From: Micromonospora sp. NBC_00421
GTDB lineage: Bacteria; Actinomycetota; Actinomycetes; Mycobacteriales; Micromonosporaceae
Reading direction: 5' to 3'
DNA length: 64,000 nt
NCBI RefSeq assembly: GCF_036017915.1
Contig: NZ_CP107929.1
Coordinates: 5,770,001-5,834,000, forward strand
The position numbers were made by a program, and so were the translations under genes. Under the pieces are notes generated by a model. That model did not search any database and had not been told where the DNA came from. It saw only the letters and a list, made by a program, of their open reading frames with translations. Positions 42,808 through 51,055 of the stretch are shown piece by piece; position 1 is the stretch's first letter, and every line of letters starts with the position of its first letter.

Positions 42808-42933
42808 ATGCTCCGCTCGCCGCTCGCCCTGCTGTTGGACTTCGGTGGTGTCCTGGCCGATGCTCCCCCGCAGTCGCCGGCCCCACCGGAACTCGTCAGG
42901 CGGCTGTCCCGTCTGGTCGGCGGTGCGGTGTCC
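42808..42933 (+). pseudogene. Remnant of a HAD-family hydrolase (N-terminus only)
   Basis: ATG 42808 with GGGGGAGG upstream encodes LALLLDFGGVLADAPPQ and PPELVRRLSRLVGG, that is HAD motif I (DFGGVL) and the start of the cap region. After about 42 residues the frame loses any HAD likeness and becomes Arg/Pro-rich. The rest of the gene is absent. The 3' end of the opposing HxlR gene (from 42896) lies over it, so HAD sequence appears to have been cut where new DNA joined. Confidence 0.6.
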
Positions 42934-43354
42934 GGCCGGCAGACGGTCTGGACGTCGAGTGTGCCCGGCGGGCCGGGGCGGACGCCTCGCCGGCCCGGTC
43001 GGCGGTGTCGTACGACTCGCGGGCGTCGAGCAGGTCGTCCCAGTGCCGTTCGGTCCAGGCACAGGCCACCGCGATCGGTCCGAGCAGGCTGCGGCCCAGC
43101 GGGGTCAACTCGTACTCGACGTGCGGCGGGTGGACGGTACGCCTGACCAGCCCGTCGCGTTCGAGGGAACGCAGCGATCGGGTGAGCACCTTGGCGGTGA
43201 CCCGGTGCAGCGGAACGCGCAGCTCGGAGAAGCGGCGGGGCCCGTGCTCCAGGCAACGGATGACCAGCGCCGCCCACTTGTCGCCGAACCGGATCGGGTT
43301 GAGCGACGACGGGCACAGCTCGTCGAACATGTCGGCCGGCAGGGGCTGCCTCAT
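42896..43354 (-). CDS. HxlR-family transcriptional regulator
   Basis: 152 aa. The winged helix is seen in LNPIRFGDKWAALVIRCLEHGPRRFSEL, VTAKVLTRSLRSLERDGLVRR and HVEYELTPLGRSLLGPI. The usual IGGKW is FGDKW. The last 25 residues (SRPSAGRTPHRRPDGTAA part) lie over the HAD remnant and are probably not part of the original fold. TATCGT ends 6 nt before the ATG. It is divergent from an NmrA-like reductase gene, the usual layout of HxlR regulators that control a redox enzyme in response to electrophiles. Confidence 0.88.
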   Translation of the reverse strand: MRQPLPADMFDELCPSSLNPIRFGDKWAALVIRCLEHGPRRFSELRVPLHRVTAKVLTRSLRSLERDGLVRRTVHPPHVEYELTPLGRSLLGPIAVACAWTERHWDDLLDARESYDTADRAGEASAPARRAHSTSRPSAGRTPHRRPDGTAA

Positions 43355-43360
43355 CGCCTC

Positions 43361-43403
43361 ACGATAGCCGGTATCCCGGTGGTAACCACGTCCCTCGATA
43401 GCG
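43361..43403. promoter_or_regulatory. Operator region between HxlR and NmrA-like genes
   Basis: The direct repeat CGATAGC occurs at 43362-43368 and 43396-43402. Between them lies an imperfect palindrome GGTATCCCGGTGGTAACC. TATCGT on the minus strand (43361-43366) is the likely -10 of hxlR. The arrangement fits autoregulation and control of the reductase. Confidence 0.4.
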
Positions 43404-43456
43404 TCGGCACCTCGGTCGGACGCACGGAATCCGGCCCCGATGGAGGGTGGTTCCTC

Positions 43457-44080
43457 ATGCAGATAGTGGTCTTCGGCGCAGGCGGCCGGGCCGGGCGGCA
43501 GGCCGTCGCCGAGGCACAACGCCGCGGCCACCAGGTCACCGCCGTGGTACGCGACCCCGCACGCCACCGCGACCTGGTCGACGTACGGGTGACGGCCGGC
43601 GACGTGACCGACCCGCTGAGCGTCGAGCGGTCAGCCGCCGGGCAGGACGTCGCGATCAGTGCCTCGGTGGACCTGTCCCTACCACCGCACGACTTCTTCA
43701 CCGCCTCGTCCCGCGCCCTGACCAGCGGCCTCACCAAGGCGGGCGTACGCCGGCTGGTGGTGGTCGGCCTCGCCGCGATCATGCCCGGGGCGTCCGGTGC
43801 CGCCCTGATGGACGAGCCCGGTTATCCGAACGAGTACCGCCCCTTCTACCTCGGCCACGCCGCCGGCCTCGCCGAGCTCCGGGCCGCCGAGCTGGACTGG
43901 GCCTACCTCGCACCCGCCGGTGACTTCGACCACGACGGCCCCCGCACCGGCCACTACGTGCTCGCCGAGCACGGTGACCCGGGCAGCCGGATCAGCTACC
44001 CGGACTTCGCCATCGCCCTGCTCGACGAGATCGAGACGCCCCGCCACCGCCGCGCGGCGGCGATCGTCCGGCAGCGGTGA
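43457..44080 (+). CDS. NAD(P)H-binding reductase (NmrA/YwnB-like)
   Basis: 207 aa from ATG; GGAGGGTGG lies 9-13 nt upstream. Rossmann motif MQIVVFGAGGRAGRQAV, then VTAVVRDPAR, DVTDPLSVE, RRLVVVGLAAIMPG and LDWAYLAPAGDFD. The length matches short atypical SDRs that lack the YxxxK dyad and act as NAD(P)H-dependent reductases or sensors. It is divergent from the HxlR regulator, which probably represses it. Confidence 0.87.
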   Translation: MQIVVFGAGGRAGRQAVAEAQRRGHQVTAVVRDPARHRDLVDVRVTAGDVTDPLSVERSAAGQDVAISASVDLSLPPHDFFTASSRALTSGLTKAGVRRLVVVGLAAIMPGASGAALMDEPGYPNEYRPFYLGHAAGLAELRAAELDWAYLAPAGDFDHDGPRTGHYVLAEHGDPGSRISYPDFAIALLDEIETPRHRRAAAIVRQR

Positions 44081-44101
44081 GTCGGTGGTCGTCGGTTCGG
44101 G

Positions 44102-44437
44102 TTAATCCTGTGGTAGCGCGCGGTCCACCGACGACGCCCCGGCCACCGGATGGACCGCGACCACCGCGTCAAGCGGCAGCGCCGAGTAGACGTGTGGGAA
44201 GGACTGCCCGTCGGGGGTGTCCTCCCAACGCAGGGCCGCGCCGAGACGCCGGGTGTCGAGCGCGACGACCACAAGGGCCGGCTCCGGCGCGAAGAACCGC
44301 ACCGCGGTCGCAGCCACCTGTGCGCGCGAGGAACAGTGGACGAAACCGCTGCTGTGGTCCAGCGGTGAACCGTCGAAACGGCCGGTGGCGTCGAACTGCG
44401 ACCACTCGGCCGGCAGCAGGATCTTGTAGATCAGCAC
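44102..44437 (-). CDS. DUF952 protein
   Basis: 111 aa from GTG, no clear ribosome site. Family marks are LIYKILLPAEWSQF, LDHSSGFVHCSSRAQVAATAVRFF, LVVVALDTRRLGAALRWE and FPHVYSALPLDAVVAV. DUF952 proteins are small cytoplasmic proteins related in fold to ADP-ribosyl-binding glutathione-transferase-like domains; no biochemical role is established. It stands alone between the NmrA-like and PP2C-like genes. Confidence 0.9.
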   Translation of the reverse strand: MLIYKILLPAEWSQFDATGRFDGSPLDHSSGFVHCSSRAQVAATAVRFFAPEPALVVVALDTRRLGAALRWEDTPDGQSFPHVYSALPLDAVVAVHPVAGASSVDRALPQD

Positions 44438-44492
44438 GGCTCAGCGTGGCAGATCGGCAGGCAACCGGTCCAGCATGCGCGCGAATCCCGCG

Positions 44493-45293
44493 CTAGAGGC
44501 GGCAGACGACCGCGGTGGCATCGTCCCGGTGCTTGTACCTCGGCCAGATCACACCGCCCGGATCACGGTCCTCGAACTCCCGGGTGGCCGCGATCAGGGC
44601 GGCGGGCCCGTGGTCGTAGGCGAACGCCAGCAGCGCGGGCCAATCCATCGCGTTGAAGTCGGTGACCAGAAGGGCGGCGCCATCCGACAGCAGAGCGGCA
44701 CCACGCACCTCGTCCACAGCGCCGGTCAGCGCGTGTTCAGCGGCTGTCGGGTCCGCCTGCGCCACCCAGTAGCCACTGGCCCGGTTTCTGACTTTCTGCT
44801 GCTCACTTATCAGCGCGAAGAGTGGACCCTTATCGCTTTTGTCCCTGCCGGCACGGGCCGCCCGCGCATTGCCCGACGCGAAGGCTTCCACCGACTTGTC
44901 CTGTACCACCACCGGCTCGTCGTGCATCCGGTCAATTGCTACGACGGAATCCGAGAGGACAAGATATTCCAACGAATCTCCGGACTGCCGCACCATGGCG
45001 ACTGTCGAACAGGGAGAGCCAGGATGGGCGAGGTCGCAGGAATCACGATGCATGGCCGCCACCGCGTCTACCGCCTCCGCCAGGGCTTCCGCCAGATTTC
45101 GGCCAGGGCTACCAGCGAGCCCCAGTAGTTTGCTTCCGAGCTGGTGCACGTACCAGGGCGTGCCGTGAACGCAACCCGTCTCCGATGCCTCGGAAAGGCC
45201 GTCGAGGACCACGGCCGTCGTGGCGGTGGCTGCCGCCCAGTCCTCGTTCCGACCGTCCGGGCGTCCCGACTCACTTGCGACGCTGACGAACAC
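44493..45293 (-). CDS. PP2C-like protein (divergent phosphatase)
   Basis: 266 aa from GTG 45293 with AGGGGGAAGG upstream; ATG 45440 would add 49 disordered residues. PP2C-like features: FVSVASESGRPDGRNED (NED of motif I), AVVLDGLSE (the usual DGxGG is DGLSE), SDGAALLVTDF, and the late HRDDATAVVCR with DDAT. The degenerate DGxGG leaves catalytic activity open. A serine/threonine phosphatase or a regulatory pseudophosphatase are both possible. The gene ends the tRNA-Ala side region and its base composition is slightly less GC-rich than neighbours, which hints at transfer. Confidence 0.72.
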   Translation of the reverse strand: MFVSVASESGRPDGRNEDWAAATATTAVVLDGLSEASETGCVHGTPWYVHQLGSKLLGLAGSPGRNLAEALAEAVDAVAAMHRDSCDLAHPGSPCSTVAMVRQSGDSLEYLVLSDSVVAIDRMHDEPVVVQDKSVEAFASGNARAARAGRDKSDKGPLFALISEQQKVRNRASGYWVAQADPTAAEHALTGAVDEVRGAALLSDGAALLVTDFNAMDWPALLAFAYDHGPAALIAATREFEDRDPGGVIWPRYKHRDDATAVVCRL

Positions 45294-45578
45294 CCTTCCC
45301 CCTGGCGGTTGACTGGTGCCGGAAGCACGACACGTTTCACTAGAGTCCGAACTGCTTCTGCCCTGCCTGCCGATTGCCCTGCCTGCCGATCGGTCCGCAC
45401 GCAGGAAGACGACCGGTGGGTCATTCGGTACCCCGCTCATTCCACGAGTTCGCACAGTCCTGGGCCGTACTCGTGAGGATCTCGCCTCACTCACAGTCGC
45501 GCCCGAACAGGAGACGGCCTGAGCAGCTTGGCCGTACGGATGGCTGTATTCGGAACTGAGATCAACCAAGGAAAGTGC

Positions 45579-45654
45579 TGGTGGAGCCCAGGGGACTCGA
45601 ACCCCTAACCCCTGCCTTGCAAAGGCAGTGCTCTGCCAGTTGAGCTAGGGCCCC
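45579..45654 (-). tRNA. tRNA-Ala (anticodon TGC), CCA encoded
   Basis: On the minus strand GGGGCCC (45654-45648) pairs with GGGCTCC (45589-45583), including one G-T pair. Discriminator A and encoded CCA follow (45581-45579). The anticodon arm GCCTT-TGC-AAGGC gives TGC. Confidence 0.96.
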
Positions 45655-45696
45655 GCAGGCGGACGACGCCGCCGGTGCCGACCGGAGCCGGGCTGG

Positions 45697-45825
45697 TCAG
45701 CGCAGATCGGGCGCGGTGGTCGCCTCGTGCCAGAGAGCGCGCTCGTCGTTGGAAGCCTTGACCTTCCTGGCCACCACAGCGGCGACGCCGACGACACCGA
45801 CCAGGAACAGAAGCTTCTTGAACAT
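45697..45825 (-). CDS. DLW-39 family small protein
   Basis: 42 aa: MFKKLLFLVGVVGVAAVVAR followed by KVKASNDERALWHEATTAPDLR. One transmembrane helix at the N-terminus, then the ALWHEAT segment typical of DLW-39. It lies between tRNA-Ile and tRNA-Ala downstream of gyrA, where the family is usually found in actinomycetes. GAGGGG is the ribosome site. Function unknown; too short for usual gene callers. Confidence 0.85.
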   Translation of the reverse strand: MFKKLLFLVGVVGVAAVVARKVKASNDERALWHEATTAPDLR

Positions 45826-45875
45826 GGGGCGACCCCTCGCGCTCGACTCGACTGCCCGTCGGAACGGTGTTGCGG

Positions 45876-45949
45876 TGGGGCTAGCTGGAATCGAACCAGC
45901 GACCTCAGAGTTATCAGCTCTGCGCTCTAACCGACTGAGCTATAGCCCC
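45876..45949 (-). tRNA. tRNA-Ile (anticodon GAT)
   Basis: GGGGCTA (45949-45943) pairs with TAGCCCC (45883-45877), discriminator A at 45876. The anticodon arm CAGAG-CTGATAA-CTCTG gives GAT. The next bases are CCG, so CCA is not encoded, unlike the neighbouring tRNA-Ala and tRNA-Leu; it must be added or repaired by CCA-transferase. Confidence 0.96.
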
Positions 45950-46173
45950 GTGTGGCGACGAGCAAGGTTAACCCATCGCATCGTCCGCTCCCAAATCGGG
46001 GTGACCGATGCTCTCGCGCCATCCCGACCGTACCCGGCCGCCCCGCGAGCGGGCGAGTCCTTTCCGCCGGTCACCCGGATCGGAGATCCACTCCCACCAG
46101 CGGCGCCGGAGCCGGTCGACCGGCAAGGAGCGGGGAACCGGGCCGGCCCAGCCGGACGGTGGCCGGGAAGCAC

Positions 46174-46211
46174 GATGCCGGGGCGACCGCTGTCCGCGGT
46201 GCCCCGGCATC
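46174..46211 (-). terminator. Terminator of the gyrA-DUF3566 transcript
   Basis: GATGCCGGGGC (46174-46184) pairs with GCCCCGGCATC (46201-46211), with a nested ACCGC/GCGGT stem (46186-46190 / 46196-46200). It lies 37 nt past the DUF3566 stop. Confidence 0.75.
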
Positions 46212-46247
46212 GGGCCGGATCGGTCGCGCCCGGTGAGCGCGCTCGGA

Positions 46248-47147
46248 TCAGTCGCGCTCGGCGAGCGTCAGTTCGATCCCGCCGACCAGGTCGGCGCAGA
46301 CGTTGTAGACGAACGCGCCGAGGGTCGCGAGCGCGGTGAACAGCACCACGTTGACCAGCCCGATCAGGGCGGACGTCAGGATGACGCCCTTGGCGGTGAT
46401 CTGGAAGCCCCCGCTGGTGCCCTGCCCGCCGCTGGCGCTGACCAGGTCGGTCAGGCTGTCGTTGACGCTCTGGAAGACACCCATCGCGTCCAGCGCGAGA
46501 TAGAGCACCGAGGTCGCCACGACCACCACGATGAACAGGACCACGGAGACCGCGAAGGCGAACTTCATCACGGACCACGGGTCGATCCGCTTGAGGTTCA
46601 GCCGGGCCCGGCGCGGGCCCCGGGAAGCCGCCGAACTGACCGAGGTACGCGCGGCGCGTACCGCGTCACCCACCCGCGCGGCACCGACGGCGGCCGGACC
46701 TCCGAGGCCCGGAGGCAGGCCTCCGCCGTTGGCCGGGCGGGCGCTGCCCGTGCCTGCGGCGGGACGCCCACCGTCCGGGGACGGCCGCAACCCGCCGACC
46801 TTCGGCTGGGTGCCGGTGCTGGACGGAGAGGTGGCGGCCCCGACCGAGATCGGCTGTGTCGTGTTGCTCGACCTGGCCGCAGCGGCCACCGGCTGGGTGG
46901 CGGAGGAGGGCGCGTCGGTACCCGTTGTCTGGGGCTTCTCGGTCGTTCCCGAATCCTCACCCGGCTTGTCCGGCGGCGGTGCCATGCCGGGTGCCCGAGT
47001 GAACTTCGGGGCAGGCGCGTCGGCGGGGACGGTCGCCCGACCCACGGCGGCGCGGCCGGCGGGGGTTGGACCGCTCTTGGCGGCCTCCTCGTCGACCGGT
47101 TTGGCCGAGGTCCCCTTGTTCCCCGACTTCGCCTGTGTCTCCGTCAT
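46248..47147 (-). CDS. DUF3566 transmembrane protein
   Basis: 299 aa from ATG with AGGA 8 nt upstream; the gyrA stop lies 4 nt before it. The first 180 residues are low-complexity Pro/Ala/Thr/Gly. The DUF3566 region follows: RRARLNLKRIDPWSVMKFAF, a transmembrane helix (about 200-222), a loop, and a second helix near 265-287 (VVLFTALATLGAFVYNVCADLVGG). This gene follows gyrA in most actinomycetes (mycobacterial Rv0007 position) and is thought to be a membrane protein of unknown function linked to cell envelope or division. Confidence 0.9.
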   Translation of the reverse strand: MTETQAKSGNKGTSAKPVDEEAAKSGPTPAGRAAVGRATVPADAPAPKFTRAPGMAPPPDKPGEDSGTTEKPQTTGTDAPSSATQPVAAAARSSNTTQPISVGAATSPSSTGTQPKVGGLRPSPDGGRPAAGTGSARPANGGGLPPGLGGPAAVGAARVGDAVRAARTSVSSAASRGPRRARLNLKRIDPWSVMKFAFAVSVVLFIVVVVATSVLYLALDAMGVFQSVNDSLTDLVSASGGQGTSGGFQITAKGVILTSALIGLVNVVLFTALATLGAFVYNVCADLVGGIELTLAERD

Positions 47148-47151
47148 TCAA

Positions 47152-50100
47152 CTAGTCCTGTTCGTCAGGCTCGTCGGCATTGCGAGCAATCGCCACGATA
47201 GTCACGCCGTCCGGGAGGTCCATCAGCTTGACCCCCATTGTGTTCCGGTCACGCGTACGGCGTACAGGCTTCACCGGAGTCCGGATGACGCCGCCGTTGC
47301 TGGTGATCGCGAACAGCTCGTCGTCCGGGTCGATCACGACCGCGCCCACCAGACCACCGCGGCGCTCGGTGATCTTCGCAGTCAACACGCCCTTACCTCC
47401 CCGGCCCTGCACCGGGTATTCCTCGATGGGGGTACGTTTCGCATATCCCCCGTTCGTGGCCACCAGGACGTCCAGACCCTCCCGGACGACCTCCATGGCC
47501 AGCAGGACGTCGTCGTCGGTGAAGCGCATGCCGATCACACCCGAGGTGGCCCGGCCCATCGGGCGCAACGCCTCGTCCGAGGCGTTGAACCGGATCGCCT
47601 GCGCCTTCTTCGAGACGAGCAGGAGATCCTCCTCCGGCGCCACCAGGACGGCACCGACCAGCTCGTCGTCGTCACGCAGGTTGATCGCGATGACGCCGCC
47701 GGACCGGTTGGAGTCGAACTCCTCGAGTCGGGTCTTCTTCACCAGGCCGTTTCTCGTGGCCAGTACCAGGTAGGGGGCCACCTGGTAGTTCGGGATTTCG
47801 ATGATCTGTGCGATCTGCTCGTCCGGCTGGAAGGCGAGCAGGTTGGCCACGTGCTGACCCTTGGCCACCCTACTGGCCTCGGGCAACTCGTACGCCTTGG
47901 CCCGGTATACGCGGCCCTTGTTGGTGAAGAACAACATCCAGTCGTGTGTGGAGCATACGAAGAAGTGGCTGACAATGTCGTCCTGCCGGAGTGTCGCACC
48001 GCTCACGCCCTTGCCGCCGCGCCGCTGCGAGCGGTAGAGGTCGACCTTGGTGCGCTTGGCGTACCCGGTGCGGGTGATGGTGACCACCACGTCCTCGCGG
48101 GCGATCAGGTCCTCCATCGAGACCTCGCCGTCGAACGGGATGATCTTCGTACGCCGCTCGTCGCCCCACTTCGCGACGATCTCGCTCAGCTCCTCGGAGA
48201 CGATCTTCCGCTGCCGCTCCGGCTTGGCGAGGATGTCCTTGAGGTCGGCGATCTCGATCTCGAGCTTGGCCAGGTCGTCCAGGATCCGCTGCCGCTCCAG
48301 CGCGGCCAGCCGACGCAGCTGCATGTCCAGGATCGCGGTCGCCTGGATCTCGTCGATCTCCAGCAGCCGGATCAGGCCCTGCCGGGCGTCGTCGACGGTG
48401 GGCGAGCGCCGGATCAGGGCGATCACCTCGTCCAACGCGTCCAACGCCTTGGACAGGCCGCGCAGGATGTGCGCCCGCTCCTCGGCCTTGCGCAGCCGGA
48501 AGGCGGTCCGTCGGCGGATCACCTCGATCTGGTGCTCGACGTAGTAACGGAGGAACTGGGCCAGGTTGAGCGTGCGCGGCACCCCGTCGACCAGGGCCAG
48601 CATGTTGGCGCCGAAGGTCTCCTGGAGCTGGGTGTGCTTGTAGAGGTTGTTCAGCACCACCTTGGCGACCGCGTCACGCTTGAGCACCAGCACGATCCGC
48701 ATGCCGGTACGCCCGGAGGACTCGTCCCGGATGTCGGCGATGCCGGCGAGCTTGCCTTCCTTGATCAGCTCGGCGATCCGCTCCGCCAGGTTGTCCGGGT
48801 TGACCTGGTACGGCAGCTCGCTGACCACCAGCGCCGGCCGGCCCCGCTTGTCCTCCTCGACCTCCACCACCGCGCGCATCCGGATCGACCCGCGACCGGT
48901 CCGGTACGCGTCCTGGATGGCGGACTGACCGACGATCAGGCCGTGGGTGGGGAAGTCCGGCCCCTTGACGATCTCCAGCAGCGCTTCGAGGGTGGTCGCC
49001 TCGTCGGCCTCCGGGTTCTCCAGGCACCACTGCACCGCCGCGCCGATCTCGCGCAGGTTGTGCGGCGGGATCTTGGTGGCCATCCCGACCGCGATGCCCT
49101 CGGAGCCGTTGACCAGCAGGTTGGGGATCCGCGACGGCAGGATGGTGGGCTCCTTGGCCCGGCCGTCGTAGTTGTCCTGCAGATCGACGGTGTCCTCGTC
49201 GATGTCCCGCAGCATCTCCATCGCCAGCGGGTCGAGCTTGCACTCGGTGTTGTGGCTGACGAAGCCGTCGGAGACGAAGGAGTGATCCTCGGTGTCCACC
49301 CGGACGCTGTAGACCGGCTGCACGCCGGCATCCGTGATGCTCGCCACCTCGGCGTAGTAGAACCGGCCGTCGACAAGCGGCTCCACCACGTCGAGGATCC
49401 CCGGCTCGGTGATCCGGGCGGCGATCTCGTCGCGGTCCCGCTCCCACCGCTCGATCCGGTCGACGTTGTGCCGACGCAGCCAGTCCCGCTCGGTCCAGCG
49501 CCGGGCCCCGTGCGCGCGGATGAAGTCACCGACCAGCGGGACGTGGTCGCTGGAGAGCGCCGTGCTGCTCGCCGGCACCGAAGCCAGCTCGGACTCCAGC
49601 TTGGCCTGCTTGCGGCCGAGGAAGCCGACGTGGGCGGCGAAGATCCGGGCGTCGCGGCGGTTGGTCACCACGACCTTAATCTCGCCGTCGTCGTACCGGG
49701 TCTGCCGGCTGATCACGCCGAACTCCAGCAGCAACTGCTGGACCTCGCGGGCCAACCGCTCACTGCGGGTCGAGTACGAGACCTGGATGGTGTTGCGCGG
49801 CAGCAGCGAGGACGATCCGTCGCCCTCGAAGAGCGCCTGGAGGAAGGCGCGCTTGATCGCCGCCGGCCCCTGCCAGACGAACTCGGGCACGAACTTGGCG
49901 GCGCTCCGTGCGCCGACCAGTTCGCCGAGGATGCTGGCGCGCAGCGCCGAAAGGTCCTGGACGTCCAACTCGTGCAGCACACTGCCGGAGGCGATGACCC
50001 GCTCGCTCACATAGCGTGGTCCGCCGACGGCGAGATCGTAGGCGGCGAGGACCCGGACGAAGAACTCCCGGTCCACGTTGTTGAACCCGGCCCGCCCCTC

Positions 50101-50934
50101 CGACACCCAGCCCTCGCTGACGAAGGCACCGGCGAGCACCGCAGCCTCGACGTGCTCCAGCATCGGGTAGCCGATCTCGTCCGGCACCGTCCGCTGGAGC
50201 ACCACCCGGTCGCCCGGGGAGAGCTCAGCGAGCAGCTTCCAGAGCAGGGTCGGCACCCCGGCCACGTCCACCAGGCAGAGCACCGGGTGGTTGTGGGTGC
50301 CGGTCAGCTCGTACCCCTCGCGGGTGCGCAGTCGCAGCGTCGGGTGCTCGCCGGAGTGGAAGAACTTCGACGCGCGGACCAGGTCGCCGTTGCGGTCGCG
50401 GACCTTCAGTTCGACGTCGGTCTCGCTGCTCGGCGCGGCGTCCGGCACAATGTCGCCGATCCGGACGGTACCGTCGGCCGTGCGAATCCGGACATCTCCG
50501 GTCACGCAGTACCTCATGGCCGCAGCCGGATCATTTCCGGGCGAACCGAAGTTGCCGTTGCCGTCGACCAGGGGGTAGCGCAGCGCCCAGGGCTGGGCCA
50601 TCCGGACCAGGGCGTCGTAGATGGCCGAGTCACCGTGCGGGTGGAACTGCCCCATCACGTCGCCGACGACCCGGGAGCACTTCACGTAGCCCCGGTCCGG
50701 CCGGTAACCCGAGTCGTACATGGCGTAGAGGATCTTGCGGTGGACCGGCTTGAGCCCGTCCCGGACGTCCGGCAGGGCCCGCCCGACGATCACGCTCATC
50801 GCGTAGTCGAGGTACGAGCGCTGCATCTCGACCTCGAGCCCGACCGGCTCGATCCGGTCGTGCTGGACGACCGCCGCGAGTGGTGTCTCGGGGGTCTCCG
50901 GCTCGTTCGGGGTGGACTCGGGAGTATCGGTCAC
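47152..50934 (-). CDS. gyrA: DNA gyrase subunit A precursor, interrupted by an intein
   Basis: 1260 aa, of which 840 are gyrase. GTG start with AAGGG 6 nt upstream. The N-extein runs to the catalytic Y142 in AAAMRY. Residues 143-562 are an intein, and the C-extein resumes at T563 ([12 protein letters not shown]). The GyrA box QRRGGKGV and the beta-pinwheel repeats of the C-terminal domain are intact. GyrA cuts and rejoins DNA through the active-site tyrosine, so splicing is needed for activity. Order on the minus strand is gyrB, 121-nt gap with DnaA boxes, gyrA, then DUF3566 after 4 nt. Confidence 0.97.
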   Translation of the reverse strand: MTDTPESTPNEPETPETPLAAVVQHDRIEPVGLEVEMQRSYLDYAMSVIVGRALPDVRDGLKPVHRKILYAMYDSGYRPDRGYVKCSRVVGDVMGQFHPHGDSAIYDALVRMAQPWALRYPLVDGNGNFGSPGNDPAAAMRYCVTGDVRIRTADGTVRIGDIVPDAAPSSETDVELKVRDRNGDLVRASKFFHSGEHPTLRLRTREGYELTGTHNHPVLCLVDVAGVPTLLWKLLAELSPGDRVVLQRTVPDEIGYPMLEHVEAAVLAGAFVSEGWVSEGRAGFNNVDREFFVRVLAAYDLAVGGPRYVSERVIASGSVLHELDVQDLSALRASILGELVGARSAAKFVPEFVWQGPAAIKRAFLQALFEGDGSSSLLPRNTIQVSYSTRSERLAREVQQLLLEFGVISRQTRYDDGEIKVVVTNRRDARIFAAHVGFLGRKQAKLESELASVPASSTALSSDHVPLVGDFIRAHGARRWTERDWLRRHNVDRIERWERDRDEIAARITEPGILDVVEPLVDGRFYYAEVASITDAGVQPVYSVRVDTEDHSFVSDGFVSHNTECKLDPLAMEMLRDIDEDTVDLQDNYDGRAKEPTILPSRIPNLLVNGSEGIAVGMATKIPPHNLREIGAAVQWCLENPEADEATTLEALLEIVKGPDFPTHGLIVGQSAIQDAYRTGRGSIRMRAVVEVEEDKRGRPALVVSELPYQVNPDNLAERIAELIKEGKLAGIADIRDESSGRTGMRIVLVLKRDAVAKVVLNNLYKHTQLQETFGANMLALVDGVPRTLNLAQFLRYYVEHQIEVIRRRTAFRLRKAEERAHILRGLSKALDALDEVIALIRRSPTVDDARQGLIRLLEIDEIQATAILDMQLRRLAALERQRILDDLAKLEIEIADLKDILAKPERQRKIVSEELSEIVAKWGDERRTKIIPFDGEVSMEDLIAREDVVVTITRTGYAKRTKVDLYRSQRRGGKGVSGATLRQDDIVSHFFVCSTHDWMLFFTNKGRVYRAKAYELPEASRVAKGQHVANLLAFQPDEQIAQIIEIPNYQVAPYLVLATRNGLVKKTRLEEFDSNRSGGVIAINLRDDDELVGAVLVAPEEDLLLVSKKAQAIRFNASDEALRPMGRATSGVIGMRFTDDDVLLAMEVVREGLDVLVATNGGYAKRTPIEEYPVQGRGGKGVLTAKITERRGGLVGAVVIDPDDELFAITSNGGVIRTPVKPVRRTRDRNTMGVKLMDLPDGVTIVAIARNADEPDEQD
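49249..50508 (-). mobile_element. GyrA intein with LAGLIDADG homing endonuclease
   Basis: 420 residues starting with C1 directly after the catalytic tyrosine and ending HN before T+1. Splicing blocks: A ([10 protein letters not shown]), B (GTHNHPV, T71 and H74 area), F ([14 protein letters not shown]), G (SDGFVSHN). This is the same insertion site and similar ends as the M. xenopi GyrA mini-intein. Here a full endonuclease domain is present: LAGAFVSEG (about 125-133) and LQALFEGDG (about 223-231), both with their acidic residue. All splice-junction residues look functional. Confidence 0.95.
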
Positions 50935-50970
50935 TGTTAACCCTTATCAGACTCAGAGTCGCGTTCGTCC

Positions 50971-51009
50971 TGTGGATAACGCTGTGGAAACCGGCCAGGC
51001 TGTGGATAA
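50971..51009. promoter_or_regulatory. DnaA boxes in the gyrB-gyrA gap
   Basis: Two perfect boxes TTATCCACA on the minus strand (plus-strand TGTGGATAA at 50971-50979 and 51001-51009), and a weaker TGTGGAAAC (50983-50991), all within the 121-nt gap just upstream of gyrA. They could let DnaA control gyrA or titrate DnaA near the origin. Confidence 0.8.
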
Positions 51010-51055
51010 CCCGGTGGACGACGGTCGGCCGGTGGCCCACCGGCCGACCGCTGGC

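Noticed and set aside
42896..42975. Possible genuine C-terminal extension of HxlR
   Set aside because: Sequence there is also the HAD remnant and is low complexity; kept in the CDS only because the stop codon lies there.
46531..50940. 1469-aa open frame on the plus strand opposite gyrA
   Set aside because: Antisense shadow of gyrA caused by GC-rich codon bias; the minus strand encodes unmistakable GyrA.
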